DNA of 64,000 bases, taken from the NCBI RefSeq assembly GCF_016920785.2, contig NW_024609835.1:175870798-175934797 (forward strand), written 5' to 3'. Made by a program: the position numbers and the translations under genes. Under the pieces are notes generated by a model, which worked only from the letters and a program-made list of their open reading frames with translations, did no database searches and had not been told where the DNA came from. Source of the stretch: Ixodes scapularis (taxonomy: Eukaryota > Arthropoda > Arachnida > Ixodida > Ixodidae). Each line of letters starts with the position of its first letter. Position 1 is the first letter of the stretch. Shown piece after piece: positions 1 through 11,033 of the stretch.

Positions 1-1
1 C

Positions 2-754
2 GTGTGCGATCCATACTTGCTACTTTTTCGGGGCTGGGTCGATTCCAACAAACTTAGCATGTCTCTCAGTTTTGCCACCTTAAATGTTCGGGGGTTAAAT
101 TCGAGAAGAAAACAGTATCAGTTGCAATGTGTTTTATCTGATGAGCCACCAGATTGTCTTGCAGTGCAAGAGACGAAAATGGAGGCAGATAACGACATTG
201 CTGAAGCGCTGAAGCCCTTTCTTGTTCGATACGAAGTGTGCGTGAGTCACGCCATGGGCTTTTCGGGGGGATGTTTTCTTTTCCTAAAAAAGTCTGTGAA
301 ACTATCGAACCTCCATGTAATTACAGACGAGTGCGGTCGTTTTATCTGTTGTGATTTTACAGTGTCAGGCGACCAGTGGCGGATAATATGTGTTTATGCA
401 CCTAATAATGTGCGGGAACGAGAACAGTTTTTTAGATTCTTGCGCGATTATGTGGAATGCGATAAGTTTCTGGTTTTAATGGGCGACTTTAACTGTGTCT
501 GCGATAAACTCGATAGAGCCTCGCCGTTGACGAGAAGCGATAGTATTGGGGCCCTCCTAAAAGATATCGTCGACTCATCTGGGCTCGAAGATGTAGGCAC
601 CTTGAACGGAGCAAGGAATGGATATAGATACACTCATTTTCAAGCCTCATCATGCGCCCGGCTAGACCGCATTTGTGTGTCCGTTGACATTATACCACAA
701 GTACACGGATATCGCGTTAAACCGATATTTTTTTTACCGATCACTGTCTTGTAA
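2..754 (+). pseudogene. LINE apurinic-like endonuclease domain
   Basis: An open frame of about 250 residues matches the exonuclease-endonuclease-phosphatase fold used by LINEs to nick target DNA. Visible signatures in order are FATLNVRGLNS, AVQETKM (catalytic Glu), VYAPN, LMGDFNCV (Asp and Asn) and RLDRICVS. The final Ser-Asp-His catalytic motif is missing from this frame. It reappears one frame over as TDHCLVT just after a run of eight T at about 727-734, so a length change in that run broke the protein. It is followed out of frame by the linker and reverse transcriptase of the same element. Confidence 0.85.
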
Positions 755-757
755 CCG

Positions 758-2411
758 TTCATATAGGGAACAAACAAAACACAAACTCTAAATTCAACTG
801 GAGGCTTTGGAAAATCAACACCGCACTTCTAAAAGATGAACCATTTGTGGCTAATGTATCCGAGCTCCTAAAAGGGTTGGGGGAAACAGACATCGGCCTA
901 AATGAATCTTGGGAAATATTTAAAGAAAATGCTAAATTGGCCGCAATTAAAAGGTTTAGCAATATTCAGTATCAGCTTAGAGCTCGCGAGCGCCAACTGC
1001 AAAGATACAATCCCTTTACCAAGCAGAGAGCGCAAATCCTGGCGCAGGCATTGAGGATATACGACTTGTGAAGTCAGAATTGGAAAAGTTATACCAAGAA
1101 AAATATAAAGGGGCAGTTGTACGTTCGCGGTCCGAAAAGTTCCTTCTAGGGGAGCAACCGACCAAGCGAGCCTTGGCTGACGAAGAAAGGTATGCCCTCT
1201 CTAAAGAGATTTACGAAATAGAATATAATGGGGAGATCAGCAGTAATAAAGATGTTATTGAGAGTGCCTTTGTTGAATATTATGGGCAAATATTTGGGAA
1301 AAAGCCACCTCCAAAAGGGTTTTTAAAACTAGACGAATTTCTCTTGCTCATGCCTCAACTAACTGATGAGACGAAAACATGGCTGGAAGGAGGTATAACC
1401 ATTGGTGAAGTTGAAGAAGCAATCGACTCGTTAGCACGCCAAAAGACACCAGGTCCTGACGGTCTATGCGCGGAGTTCTACCAATTGTTTAAAAAAGGAA
1501 TTAGCCCTTTATTATGTCGTATCTTTAGAGAGACATACGATGAACAGAAGCTGCCGCGCTCACTTGCTGAAGCCCACACAGTTTTGATTCCCAAATCGGA
1601 TGACACAGTCAAGAGACGTAGCGTTACGGGTTACAGACCGATTACGTTATGCAACATAGACTATAAAATATTTACGAAAGTCCTCACGCGCAGACTTCAA
1701 AGCGTTATATGCAGTCTTGTCGGCGCCCATCAAACCTGCGGTATAAAAGGACGATCAATACAAACTAACATACACGTTGCAAGAAGCCTATTAGAATCTT
1801 CAGAGGAGGATGGCCAAGTGGTCATAATTCAACTCGAATTAGAAAAAGCATTTGACCGTGTGCGACATGACGTGCTAGAAAGGATTCTAACCCATGTCAA
1901 TGTGGGGGATGTTATCACGAAAGGCGTACTTATGGCGTACAGAGGATGTACTACTAGGCTTGTACTTAACAACAATGTATCAAAAAGTATACCGGTATTG
2001 TCATCAGTGAGACAGGGATGTCCCTTGTCGCCCCTTTTGTTTTCCTTGTACTTGGAACCCTTTTGTTTAAGGTTGAAGGCGAGTAAAAATATTAGAGGAT
2101 ACACTTTAAACATGGTAGAGATAAAAGTTTCGGCGTACGTTGATGACGTTGCCGTTTTTTGCACTGACAAAAAGAGTGTAACCGAAATGGTAGAGGTTAC
2201 AAAGGAGTACTGTGAAGCGACAGGAGCTGCTGTAAACTGGCAGAAATGCTGTGGATTCTGGCATGAGGATTGGGCCTCAAAACCTTCTACATATGCAGGA
2301 ATAAGCTGGAGTAGTACTCCCTCCACCTATCTCGGAGTACCCCTGCAATATTACAGGACTAGTACACCGTGCTGGACTGAAATGGCAACCGATTTAAAAA
2401 CAAAGGTGTAA
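758..2411 (+). pseudogene. LINE linker and reverse transcriptase
   Basis: The linker (847-1071) and the RT (1068-2411, about 447 residues) lie in different frames. The RT shows the fingers-palm motifs QKTPGPDGLCAEFY, ADEERY upstream, GYRPITLCNIDYKIFTK, IQLELEKAFDRV (motif A, first Asp replaced by Glu-Leu-Glu context), RQGCPLSPLLFSLYLEP, and the catalytic box AYVDDVAVF. It would copy LINE RNA at the nicked target. The frame change at 1068 and the in-frame stop at 2409-2411, after which recognisable protein continues, show decay. Confidence 0.85.
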
Positions 2412-3377
2412 ACCTGGGCTAATCGCGATCTATCCATATTTGTCCGGGCCACAGTTTGCAACACCTTTCTGGTTGCGAAAATCTGGTATGTGTTGCAAGT
2501 TCTAGCATGTGGGCGTACAAATATCTAGAAATTTCATAAGGTATTCGCTACTTTCATTTGGAAATCGGGCTGGGAAAGAATGCGGAGGGACAACCTTTTC
2601 CGTCGTGTCAAGTCAGGTGGACTGGGACTCACGCATCTCTTTGTGAGGCAGCTAGTTTCGCGATTCTTTTTTCTACGTGACCAGAATCACCCCTTTTTGC
2701 GTACAGCAATCCAGGTGAAACTGGCGAGCTCCCTAACTGCTATGTTGGTCACGAGCGACTGTACTGGGCCTCAAAGACTCTTCGGGTTTTTGAAAGAAGT
2801 AAGAGATGCCACCATGTTTTTACAAGCGCGGTTTTCAATGCAATACCTTGGCGATGTAACAAAAAAAAGGCTAGCTCGCGACCTGGTGGAACTCCTTTTT
2901 CCTGCGCCCTTTTATCGTTCACTTTACAGCCTGTGTCCAGGACAAGATGTGTTATGTCGAGTGAAGAAAATGTGCGTCCCGTCAGCTGTTAAGTCTTTCT
3001 TTTTTAAGCTGCACAGTGGCACATTGCCGGTTAAACCTTGGCTCAGGGAGAAGGGGATCTTTGTGCCGTGGTCTGTTGATTGCCTCCTATGCAAGACGCC
3101 CGAAACTATTGAACATATTTTCATCTACTGTTGGGACGCGGTCTTTTTCTGGGACATCCTGCAACGAACGTTGAAAAAAGATATGTGCATAACCAGTGTG
3201 ACAATTCGTTACCTGCCAGTTGAGAAAGGTGACACTGTCCCTTATGACCTATTCATGTTGCTTGGCTTATTCAGCATAGGGAAAACGCGACTGGAGTTCC
3301 GACATGCCGACCCGCATATCCAACCTGTACGCAGACACTTCATTGATGTTCTCTCAAGTCGAGTCTGTGTAGTGTAG
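2412..3377 (+). pseudogene. LINE C-terminal region with CCHC motif
   Basis: After the stop at 2411 the same protein resumes (TWANRDLSIFVRATVC) and then continues in another frame from 2580 to 3377. It carries a C-terminal C-x2-C...H...C motif (CLLCKTPETIEHIFIYC) and the downstream segment VPYDLFMLLGL typical of Tx1-like LINEs. It probably binds nucleic acid during target-primed reverse transcription. The stop at 3375-3377 is followed by a short 3' UTR and the poly-A tail. Confidence 0.8.
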
Positions 3378-3533
3378 GTCCGCCGACACTGTACCCGACT
3401 GGGCGCATTTGTTCCATGCAATCAAAAACATGAAACAGTTTTGGTGAACCCAGAAGTGCTTGGGTGATCTGTGGCAATACTAACATTATATTTTATGCTG
3501 CAATTGTTGTGTCCAATAAAAAAAAAAAAAAAA

Positions 3534-3605
3534 GCGCCCGTGGCCTGGTGGTTATCGTGCTTGCCTCCCACGCGAAAAGCCGAGGTTCGATGGCTGGCCG
3601 TGGAT
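3534..3605 (+). repeat. degenerate tRNA-Gly(CCC)-like sequence
   Basis: The base after the LINE poly-A starts a tRNA-like block. It has an A-box-like TGGCCTGGTGG, an anticodon loop CTCCCAC flanked by a mostly paired stem, and a B-box-like GGTTCGATGGC. The 3' acceptor strand does not pair with the 5' strand, and T-stem pairing is poor. It is therefore a tRNA pseudogene or tRNA-derived SINE head rather than a working gene. It could be the LINE's target site or an independent insertion. Confidence 0.55.
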
Positions 3606-3620
3606 ACCCTATTTATTATT

Positions 3621-3911
3621 TTTGTTGTGTGGCGTTCTGTTAAATTCGAGAACCCTGTTGCTTATTCGAGGTTAGAAGGTTCTCCGCGCCGAACCTTCTA
3701 CGCCGATTGTTCCAGAAGCCCACGCGTCTTTATAAGGAGCTCCCTTGGCGTGCCTTAGTCGGTCTCGCCCCAGCGTTAGATCTTGCTGTTTTGACGCTAA
3801 TCGACCATTTCCGCTAGCTTTTTTTTTCTATTTTGTTTTGGGCACAAGTTTGCCCCATTAAACGTTTCGTTTGCTTCAGTTTTTGTCGCCTCAGCAATTG
3901 TTATTCGTGAC
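3621..3911 (+). repeat. possible solo LTR
   Basis: The stretch starts TGTTGTGTGG and ends TTCGTGACA, matching the TG...CA ends of an LTR. It contains a TATA-like box (TTTATAAGGAGC) followed by GTCGGTCTCGCC and then a CATTAAACG signal. An internal hairpin (AGAAGGTTC/GAACCTTCT) precedes the TATA box. I find no clear target-site duplication and no second copy in the window, so this is only a candidate. Confidence 0.3.
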
Positions 3912-4670
3912 AATATTACCTACTCTCTGAGCTTATAGGGCCGGATATTCTTCTAAGATGGTGGAGACAGTGCGTCTCATGCTGACGTTCTCTCTTCTTG
4001 CCCCAAAATCCCTTTCCATTGAGTCTTTCACCATCTCTATATCCGTAGCCGCTTTCTTCCTTTCTCTTCTGATTACGTACATGCGGTCAGCTATGTTGCG
4101 TAAATCTTCAGTCGCAGTAAGCGAAGATTCTTTCAGCTACCGAAAATTAGAAGGAACAAACTAAACCAACTTTGTACAGTGTGCCTGCCCTCAAATGTAT
4201 TGAAATGTATTTTCTATATCACAAGCCTTTTTTGATAACATTCAGGAGACAGAGGAGCTTAGAAGCATGATATCAATAGCTTAAAGAACTCAATGATCCG
4301 ATCCCACTCACTGTTAGTTGAACACCTCCGAAGTAGCAAGGCCTTGTGCTGCTGGATTATGTCACCTATTATACGTCAGCGCGAGGCACAGACCGAAAAA
4401 AAGTGCTGCATTAGCATTCAGCTGAAAAGCGTGTTTTCACCAACTGAACACGAGTTCTATAAGCGACCGCTGTTAGGCCAAGTCAAACTGGAAATATCCA
4501 TTATCTGGAGCGATAGAAACATTTGGTGTTATGATGACAACAGTTGATGGCATGTACATATTTATTTTTACGTTACATGTGTCTATGTTTTTGTGGCTAC
4601 TTATGATCCAAAACAACGACGCTGTGTGGTTTAACCCTTTGCTTTATGTCAGATACTGTCTTAAAGCAGA
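3912..4670. other. unassigned sequence
   Basis: There are short chance-length open frames only (for example 3958-4164 and 4293-4547) with no motif I recognise. No repeat copy elsewhere in the window was noticed. Confidence 0.4.
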
Positions 4671-4682
4671 GTATCTGTAATA

Positions 4683-4779
4683 TCAATATCATCTGTTGGG
4701 CTAGTTGGTTAGACATGATCAGATAAAATTAGCGCAAACCTTTCTCTTCTCTTGTCGTTTGCGCTAATTTTATCTGATC
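4683..4779 (+). mobile_element. ~97-bp hairpin insertion with 12-bp TSD
   Basis: A perfect 23-bp inverted repeat (4717-4739 and 4757-4779) with a 17-nt loop is preceded by a head containing GGGCTAGTTGGTT. The whole is flanked by the direct repeat GTATCTGTAATA at 4671-4682 and 4780-4791, read as a TSD. Similar units with a GGGTTGGT head and a long hairpin occur at 44396-44511 (reverse orientation) and, without a clear TSD, at 25784-25881. A related arm sits at the 3' end of the Penelope remnant near 59932. I infer a non-autonomous Penelope-derived insertion. Confidence 0.6.
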
Positions 4780-5197
4780 GTATCTGTAATAACCAGAATT
4801 TATTAATGCAAACTTGAGTGACCGCCAGAACGAGAAAGTTGCACCTTAAAATAAAAATGATGACATACATGTCCTTGCTACTTGCAAGGACGTTAAGAAC
4901 AGCAACTTTGGAGTGTAGGTACCACGTTCTACACACACATTTTGGCAATAAATCAAGATTTGTGTTTGGGATGCGTAAGGAAAACATTCAGCTTAGTGCA
5001 CGCGGAGAAAAAAAAAAATCTCGCTACTCGAAGGATTGTATTAGGTAGAAATGTGCGAATAGGTGTTTCAATCGCGCATAAGTGCGTCGCTAACGCTGGC
5101 CATCGGCGATGCAGCAGACGCCGCCATCTTGTCCGCGCGCTTGGACAGAGGCACCCTGTCTTGGTGGGACTAATGGCTGCTTTTGCTCCCGCGCGCC

Positions 5198-6539
5198 CAA
5201 CGTTACTAAAGCACTCATTTGGGAAACTCCCATAGTGACAGCTTTGAAAGTGTGGCCCCAATCTGTGTCCGAGCACCGAGCTAATGACGAACACAACGCC
5301 ACCATTTCTCCCGCAGCGGCCACTCGAGGAACTGCACGTGACTTCTATTTTGGCTTTAAGAACAGGTACAGCGGAAGAGGTTACAGGGGTGCCACCCCCG
5401 TCTCCCCGGCGGACGCGCCGCGTCGAACTTCCGAAGTTAAAATGCACCTAGGTCGGGACGCGCAACCTGAAAGCCCCGCTGAGGCATGGTTGTATAAAAA
5501 CAATATTAATTGTGCCGCAAAACCCTGGAAACTAAAGATTTTAAAAACAAAACGCGCCCCTCTTTTTGTACTAAACTCTAATAAATTTCAGACAAAAGAG
5601 TCTTTTCCGTTTGTTTTTACGCAAAAACAGGCTTTTAAAAAGCTCAATGTGACCACATTACAGACAAATGATAAGGAGTGGCGCTGTTGTCGCGTTTAGC
5701 TCAGAGCCGTGTATTGGGAGAGTTTGGCCAACAGGCGGAGCAAAGGCCGCCGCCAGCGCCGAATATTCCCCCCGCGCTTAGAGCGTAAACTAAATTTGTG
5801 ACACAGCGTCGACCAATCAGGAGACCGCGACGTCAGAATATTGCAAACGACATTCAAAGCGTGAAATAGAAGCGTTCAATCTCGGCCTCTCTACTCCATA
5901 TCACAAATGTCGGCAGTGAAGACAAAGGTACAGGCGCGTGAACCTAGCTCAGCAAAACGCTTTTGTTTGTACGTGAACTCGTGCGTAGGAGCCACTTTCC
6001 AAAGCCACGCGCTCGTGCCCATGCCTTTCTCTGCACTGCTGATGTTGGCTTGTTAGAACAGCGTCCTGTGACTGGCAGAAAGAAAACAGTGCAAAGGGTG
6101 GGGCGCGCGAGCGTCTGGAGACGCGGTGTCCCGCTCGGCTCGTGCGTTGGCTTTGGCAGTACTTTCTTTCACCGTCTCAGCTGAGACGCTGTTTCTAGCA
6201 AGTTGGCTCTGGTTTCGAGCGCACGTTCGTTTATTCTACACTTGAATATTGGCGTGACGAAAACCTCGCACGCACAAAGTTTTCAGTCACTGAGAGTTAC
6301 ACCTTTTAACTCTAGCGACGCTAAAACGGCTTGAATTAGTCGTGTCACAAATTTAGAGCTCACGACCACCGCTAGGGGCTGTTTCGCGGCCTGTGGTTGG
6401 CCCCGAGATGCTCGCCTATTCAAACCAATGTATGGCCAAACTCTCTCGATAAACGGCTCTGGTTTAGCTCGGTCTCGGTGGACGCCAGCGGCCCAGGTTT
6501 CGACGGCGAGTTTCCCAACTGAGTGTTTTAGTAACGTTG
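5198..6539 (+). mobile_element. hAT-type non-autonomous element, copy V1
   Basis: The ends are CAACGTTACTAAAGCACTCA and the inverted equivalent ending TTTTAGTAACGTTG. They are flanked by an exact 8-bp duplication CGCGCGCC (5190-5197 and 6540-6547). Eight-base TSDs with CA-starting terminal repeats fit the hAT superfamily. Without the internal insertion at 5702-6461 and its duplicated site the element is about 574 bp. It has no transposase. A second copy (V2) lies at 12811-34768. V1 is the unoccupied reference for the giant insertion in V2. Confidence 0.8.
5702..6461 (+). mobile_element. hAT-type MITE inside V1
   Basis: The 760-bp element starts CAGAGCCGTGTATTGGGAG and ends with the inverse (CTCTCTCGATAAACGGCTCTG). 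An exact 8-bp TSD GTTTAGCT lies at 5694-5701 and 6462-6469. V2 has the unoccupied site at about 34690-34698. CAG termini plus an 8-bp TSD are standard for hAT. No recognisable transposase is encoded. A short stretch near 47170 resembles the terminus. Confidence 0.85.
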
Positions 6540-6547
6540 CGCGCGCC

Positions 6548-7360
6548 TCTTGGTTAGTTTCGGTCGAGTGCAGTTAGTCCTCAGCATTTGCGCATTGTAC
6601 CTAGATCGAACCAGATGGTCTTGTCGACGATTGGATTGCAAGTAAAAGTCGTGCAACCAACAAAGATAACATATTTACATATTTACAAGAACCTATAATT
6701 AAAGATTGCTCATCGGGCGGTTTGCGGTTGGAACAGTGTGATGGCTGTCTCCGTGCCCGCGCCTCACGTGAATCGCGTCATCAAAGCTGGTTCTTGGCAC
6801 GTGTGTCTTGGAGCTCTTTTTTTCACGTCGTTTTGGTGCTTCTACAGTCTCTTCAGGGAGCAAATGCGAGTTCGGAGGACCAAATGCTGCCGTTTGTCCT
6901 TTGAGTTCATATTTTTTTTAGTGCGAAAGCATTAACTGGGTCTCATGGAGCGAGCTGACGTCATCAGCTTTGAAGCCGGGCCAAACGGTACCTAAACCCC
7001 TTTCCTCCAAGTGAAGCCGCGATCTGATGGCTCCCAGTAATGAAGCCACGCGAAAAGCCTAGCCAAACAGTACCTAGTTTCCGCGATCCTAAAAGAGTGG
7101 AGGGAAGCCGAAATCTGATGGAATTCGGCTTGTCATAGTTTCAAGGAACGAGGCTTCCCTTGGCCGCTGCGCGTCAGTTTCAACGACCGCCACCCCATGG
7201 CGCTGCGTGTCCGCGCCGCCAGCGCGCCGGTAACACGAAGCGTCCAAGGTCAGAGCGGGGAGGAGAACGCGCGCTCGGCCTTCGACGCAAATACGCCGCA
7301 GTCGAAATAAGGGAGCGGAAGAACGACATGCATGCTTTCGCATTCACAACTCATAAGAAG
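6548..7360. other. unassigned sequence with a weak internal duplication
   Basis: A phrase GCCAAACRGTACCTA recurs about 84 bp apart (about 6978 and 7062) within related surrounding sequence, suggesting an imperfect tandem duplication. Open frames are short and unrecognised. Confidence 0.4.
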
Positions 7361-7481
7361 TCATGTCATATAACAGCTGAGACTGTGGTGGAAGATATTG
7401 GAATTTTTTTAGTAGAAGGAACGGACACAGCAAGGGACGTCTCAAACTCAGCCAACAGGTTTATTTTTCGACCATCCTATA

Positions 7482-10035
7482 TTCGCGACTCCAGCAAAAC
7501 GGACGCCACCAAGCGGGGAAGACCGGGAACCAGCCGGAACAGGTCGCTTTGCGCTTCTCCACGTCTCTGACGGCTTTCGCGGACACGTGTTGTCGGCGCG
7601 GTGGCAAACAATGTAATTTCACGAAGGTCCGAATATTTCTTAAGTTTGTCTGAGTGTTCATTAGTATGGCGAAGCCTGCGTAGGTTGCTTGGTACCATCA
7701 CGTGTTCGAAAGCCAGTTTACTCTACAACACACGGTCGCGTACGTTCGATTGCTTGGATGGGGAGGAATCACGGAAAAACGTTTTGATTTCTTGTCCGTC
7801 TCGAATCAAATTCAAAGTGACGACAACTTGGTATGTGATAAGTGGCTTCTTTATAAGGATGTAGAACAGTGGACTGAGGACGACAGACGAGGTGTTTCAC
7901 TGGAGGGAACACCAATGTTGCAGTCAAGTGAATAGGAAGGTTCTATAGCTGTTTTTCTTGAGTTTGGTTGTGTTCGATTAGCTTCAAAATTGAGCCACCC
8001 ACGCCGGTCGGTGCGTTGGCTATTCATCTTGGCTCCTTTTCGCCGAAAAAGTCTCTGGACCACACCGAAGGAGTGGGACTGATTTCGCAAATACTTGATG
8101 CCGGAAAACCTGCTCGCTGCATACGATTAATGAGGGAATTTGACTGCTTTAAAAAGGTGCAAGACGCGTCTCGCAAACTTAAAAGCTGTCACGACATTAT
8201 GATCTATCGCGCCTCCAATATTTATATTATACCCTGTCAAAGCCAGCAGCAATATACGTTACATTGCTCAGGTTTTCCGGTAAAAAAACACTAATTTTCT
8301 CTGTTCAAGATTCGTCTCCGTGCTGCCAGCTAGAACCATCTGGCTGAGTTTAAGTAGTATCTCTCTGTGTGTCAAATATACTTTTATTCAGCAGTTCACC
8401 TAATAGCAAGTCAACTAATCTAATATTTCAACCCGAATAATATACTAATATCGCTTCAGTGGGACCAGATTGCGTAATATAATACATAACCCGCATATCC
8501 GTCAAAATGACTTCTCGATTGCTACTGAAGCTTGAATTGAAATACGAGTATCAGCTACTTAGTAGGGCGCTAACGGGTTAACATTCTCCTTGGCTCAAGA
8601 AGCACTCGCTCAATTTTCGTAATTTTCCTGCAGCCTGTGTTGTTGACCGAGCAGACGACTGGAGCTGTTTCTTAAACGGGGATACGCACAAAAGCTCGAT
8701 TTCGCGGACAGACAGGTCGCATGGTCGAGGCATGCGAGTTAGCTGATTATTACTCTTGGTGGAACAATTCTGTAGTCATCGACGCTTTCCTTAGCTGATC
8801 AAAACTGATTAGTGTCTATTACCGTCTCTCCGGAGCCCATAATTTCGGTTTTTAGGAAATCTCCGAAACCAAAGTTTGACATGAAAAGAACAAAAAGTAC
8901 CGGGAAAACAAAACTATGCCCTGTAAGTTTATGTGCACCAGCTACACTTAACCGTCTCTCTCCGCGCCTGAACGGCCGGGACGCTCAGGCGGCCCGGCCG
9001 AGCCAACGGGACGCTGACAACATCGAATGCGATGTTGTCAGCGTCGGTGTGAGTCCCCCTGCCCTTTTTCGCGTTCGAATTGTTGATTCCACGTCTTCCT
9101 GGCGATGTCTGACTACTTGAGCGGCGTCAGCGAAATTACCAAGGCTCGTTACACCACAAAACTTCGCGTGAATAATATGACATGTGGCGATTCATTCCGC
9201 GTGGATGCCGCAGTATGTAAGCTAAAGCCTGATTCCCATGATGCGATTTCGCTCGCAATTTTCAATCGCGGCGCCGCTCGGGCTGCAAAAGCGTAAACCG
9301 CAGCTAAGATGGTCGACGTCGCTACTGAAGATCGCAAGCAGAATCGGACTAAGTGAATTAGGGATAACAAGTCGATGATGGTCACTGGTAACAATGATCA
9401 ACATCGCCTTTTTATCTACAATTTACATCAAGCCTGCTTACCAACCTTCATATTTAAGTCTTTTGAGGCCTGCATTTATTACTTATCGCAAGTACCGGGC
9501 CAACATTTGGTCTACGGGCCGGCGTCGTCTAAGAGAGCAGACGACAAGCAGAAATGTTTGAAAGAACAGACGACAGTTCGAACGATCAGGCGGCCGTTTG
9601 GACTTGAAGACGCACTGAACGTAGTCCGCAGGTGGTCCGCACAACTTGACGGTTTTCTGGCGTTCATGTTGGAACAAAACAAATAAATCTGATGACCACA
9701 AGTATCCATGAATTCAACCCAAAGTGCTTTCCGCCCAAGCAATCGTGGTCCGACGGCGTCTGCTTTTCCATTTTCACGGCACATTATTCTCGGACGAACC
9801 GAGCACGTGAAAACTGAACTTCAAACCTTTTCTTGACACTTTTGGTACGGCCTTATTCACGGCGTTTTGACGCGAAGGCAGGTTTTTGTCTGGTTCCTTT
9901 CAAAACAACGCAGGAATACACGTCTGGCATGGGGACTTCTGCCCACAGCCCCAGACCGGAAGTGCGACCGACGCGCCACCACCGCGCCGTGACGTCACAG
10001 AGTAGAGTTCGTGTATAGGTCGCTGGAGTCGCGAA
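7482..10035. mobile_element. 2.55-kb inverted-repeat element inserted in H1
   Basis: Perfect 14-bp terminal inverted repeats TTCGCGACTCCAGC / GCTGGAGTCGCGAA bound this stretch. The flanks read CCTATA on the left and TATACCC on the right, while copy H2 reads continuously CCTATATATACCC. The target duplication is therefore TA or TATA (ambiguous in this repetitive site). Inside are only short frames (for example 7968-8294, 108 residues) with no recognised domain, so it looks non-autonomous or too decayed to classify. Confidence 0.65.
9010..9045. other. perfect 16-bp hairpin with AATG loop
   Basis: GACGCTGACAACATCG is followed by AATG and its exact complement. It lies inside the 2.55-kb element, close to another GC-rich hairpin around 8970-8992. 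Confidence 0.7.
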
Positions 10036-10470
10036 TATACCCACGAAGCCTTTCCCACCCACACTCTACGCAGAAATCTCCTTTGTTAAAAACAGGTCAA
10101 ATGGAGAGAACATACATGACCATAGCCTCCTCTATACGGAGAAAGCCTGGCACATCGACGGCGGAGCCATAGGGCGCGCGGCCGCAGAAAAAAGGAGAGG
10201 AGGAGCGCGCGAAGCGGTGACCAATATGGTAGCGCAGAGCAGTAAGGGCAGATAGTCTGCGAGCGCTTGGGTCATGAGCGGCCGCTCCCCGAACCACTTT
10301 TGTTTTCGTGTTTTCGTCACCGTCGTTTTCATACTCCGGGAGAAACGGCTGCGGCGATTCGAAAGAGCGCTTGCAACAGTGCGGTGGCGTCGGCAGAGTT
10401 GTCGGTGTGCCAGCGGAGTGCGCCGTCGTCGGACCATCGTGTCGTGCCGCGGAAGAACCAAACAGTTTTG

Positions 10471-10743
10471 ACTAAGCAGTTTCGACGCCCAGATGCCGAG
10501 GATACAAGTAACAGCGCTACAGGATGAAAGTTCGGCGTGTTCCAGCGAGCACTGCCGCCAACTGCGACGGGAAACGAAGGTGCATGCGCGCGTCGCAAAG
10601 ACGCGTGTCGCAAAGAGACCTCCAGCGCACGCACCTCCGTTTCCCGTCGCAGTTGGCCGCAGTGCTCGCTGGAACACACCGAACTTTCCTCCTGTAGCGC
10701 TGTTACTTGTATCCTCGGCACCTGGGCGTCGAAACTACTTAGT
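10471..10743. repeat. 273-bp palindrome (foldback)
   Basis: Two arms of about 115 bp (10471-10588 and 10632-10743) are near-perfect inverted copies around a short loop rich in CGCAAAGACGCG motifs. Both arms begin ACTAAGYAGTTTCGACGCCC. It produces mirror-image open frames on both strands that should not be taken as genes. Confidence 0.75.
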
Positions 10744-11033
10744 TTCAGGCAAGAGACCTCCAGCGCAAACGAAAGCGACGACCGGGACCGTTGCGGAGAG
10801 AGCGGAGATGCGGACATGCGGACGCAGGGATGGCGAGGGGAAAGGGTTGACGTTGAGTTTCTCTTCTCCGCGATTCCAAAAAGAAAAGAGGAAAAAAAAA
10901 GACTGTTTCTGTGTTTGGCCGCTCGCTCTTGTGTGGCGCTGGCAGACAAGAAAAGAGGAAAGTTTTTGGGCTATAGCGAAGATACGGAAGAGCAAGTCTC
11001 AGTTAAGAAGAAAGTTAAGGCCACAGAAAGAGA

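Larger units (their letters stand above)
1..3533 (+). mobile_element. L1/Tx1-type LINE, 5' end outside window
   Basis: Non-LTR retrotransposon read left to right as endonuclease, reverse transcriptase, C-terminal zinc-knuckle region, short 3' UTR, AATAAA-like signal and a 16-A tail at 3518-3533. The domain order and the C-terminal motif (CLLC...HIF.YC) are typical of the L1/Tx1 group. The 5' end, with any ORF1, lies outside the window. The coding sequence is broken by frameshifts near 727-735 and 1068, a stop at 2409-2411 and a further frame change before 2580, so this copy cannot be autonomous. Family assignment rests on motif recognition and is fairly secure at clade level. Confidence 0.85.

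Noticed and set aside
4953..5447. 164-residue minus-strand and overlapping plus-strand frames
   Set aside because: They cross the boundary of hAT element V1 and have no motif; GC-rich sequence favours long chance frames.
9010..9045. Perfect hairpin as a bacterial-type terminator
   Set aside because: The context is eukaryotic and there is no following T run; it is kept only as a structural feature.
10132..10949. Long minus- and plus-strand frames around 10.1-11.0 kb
   Set aside because: They arise from a GC-rich palindrome, which gives mirror-image frames; no domain is recognised.
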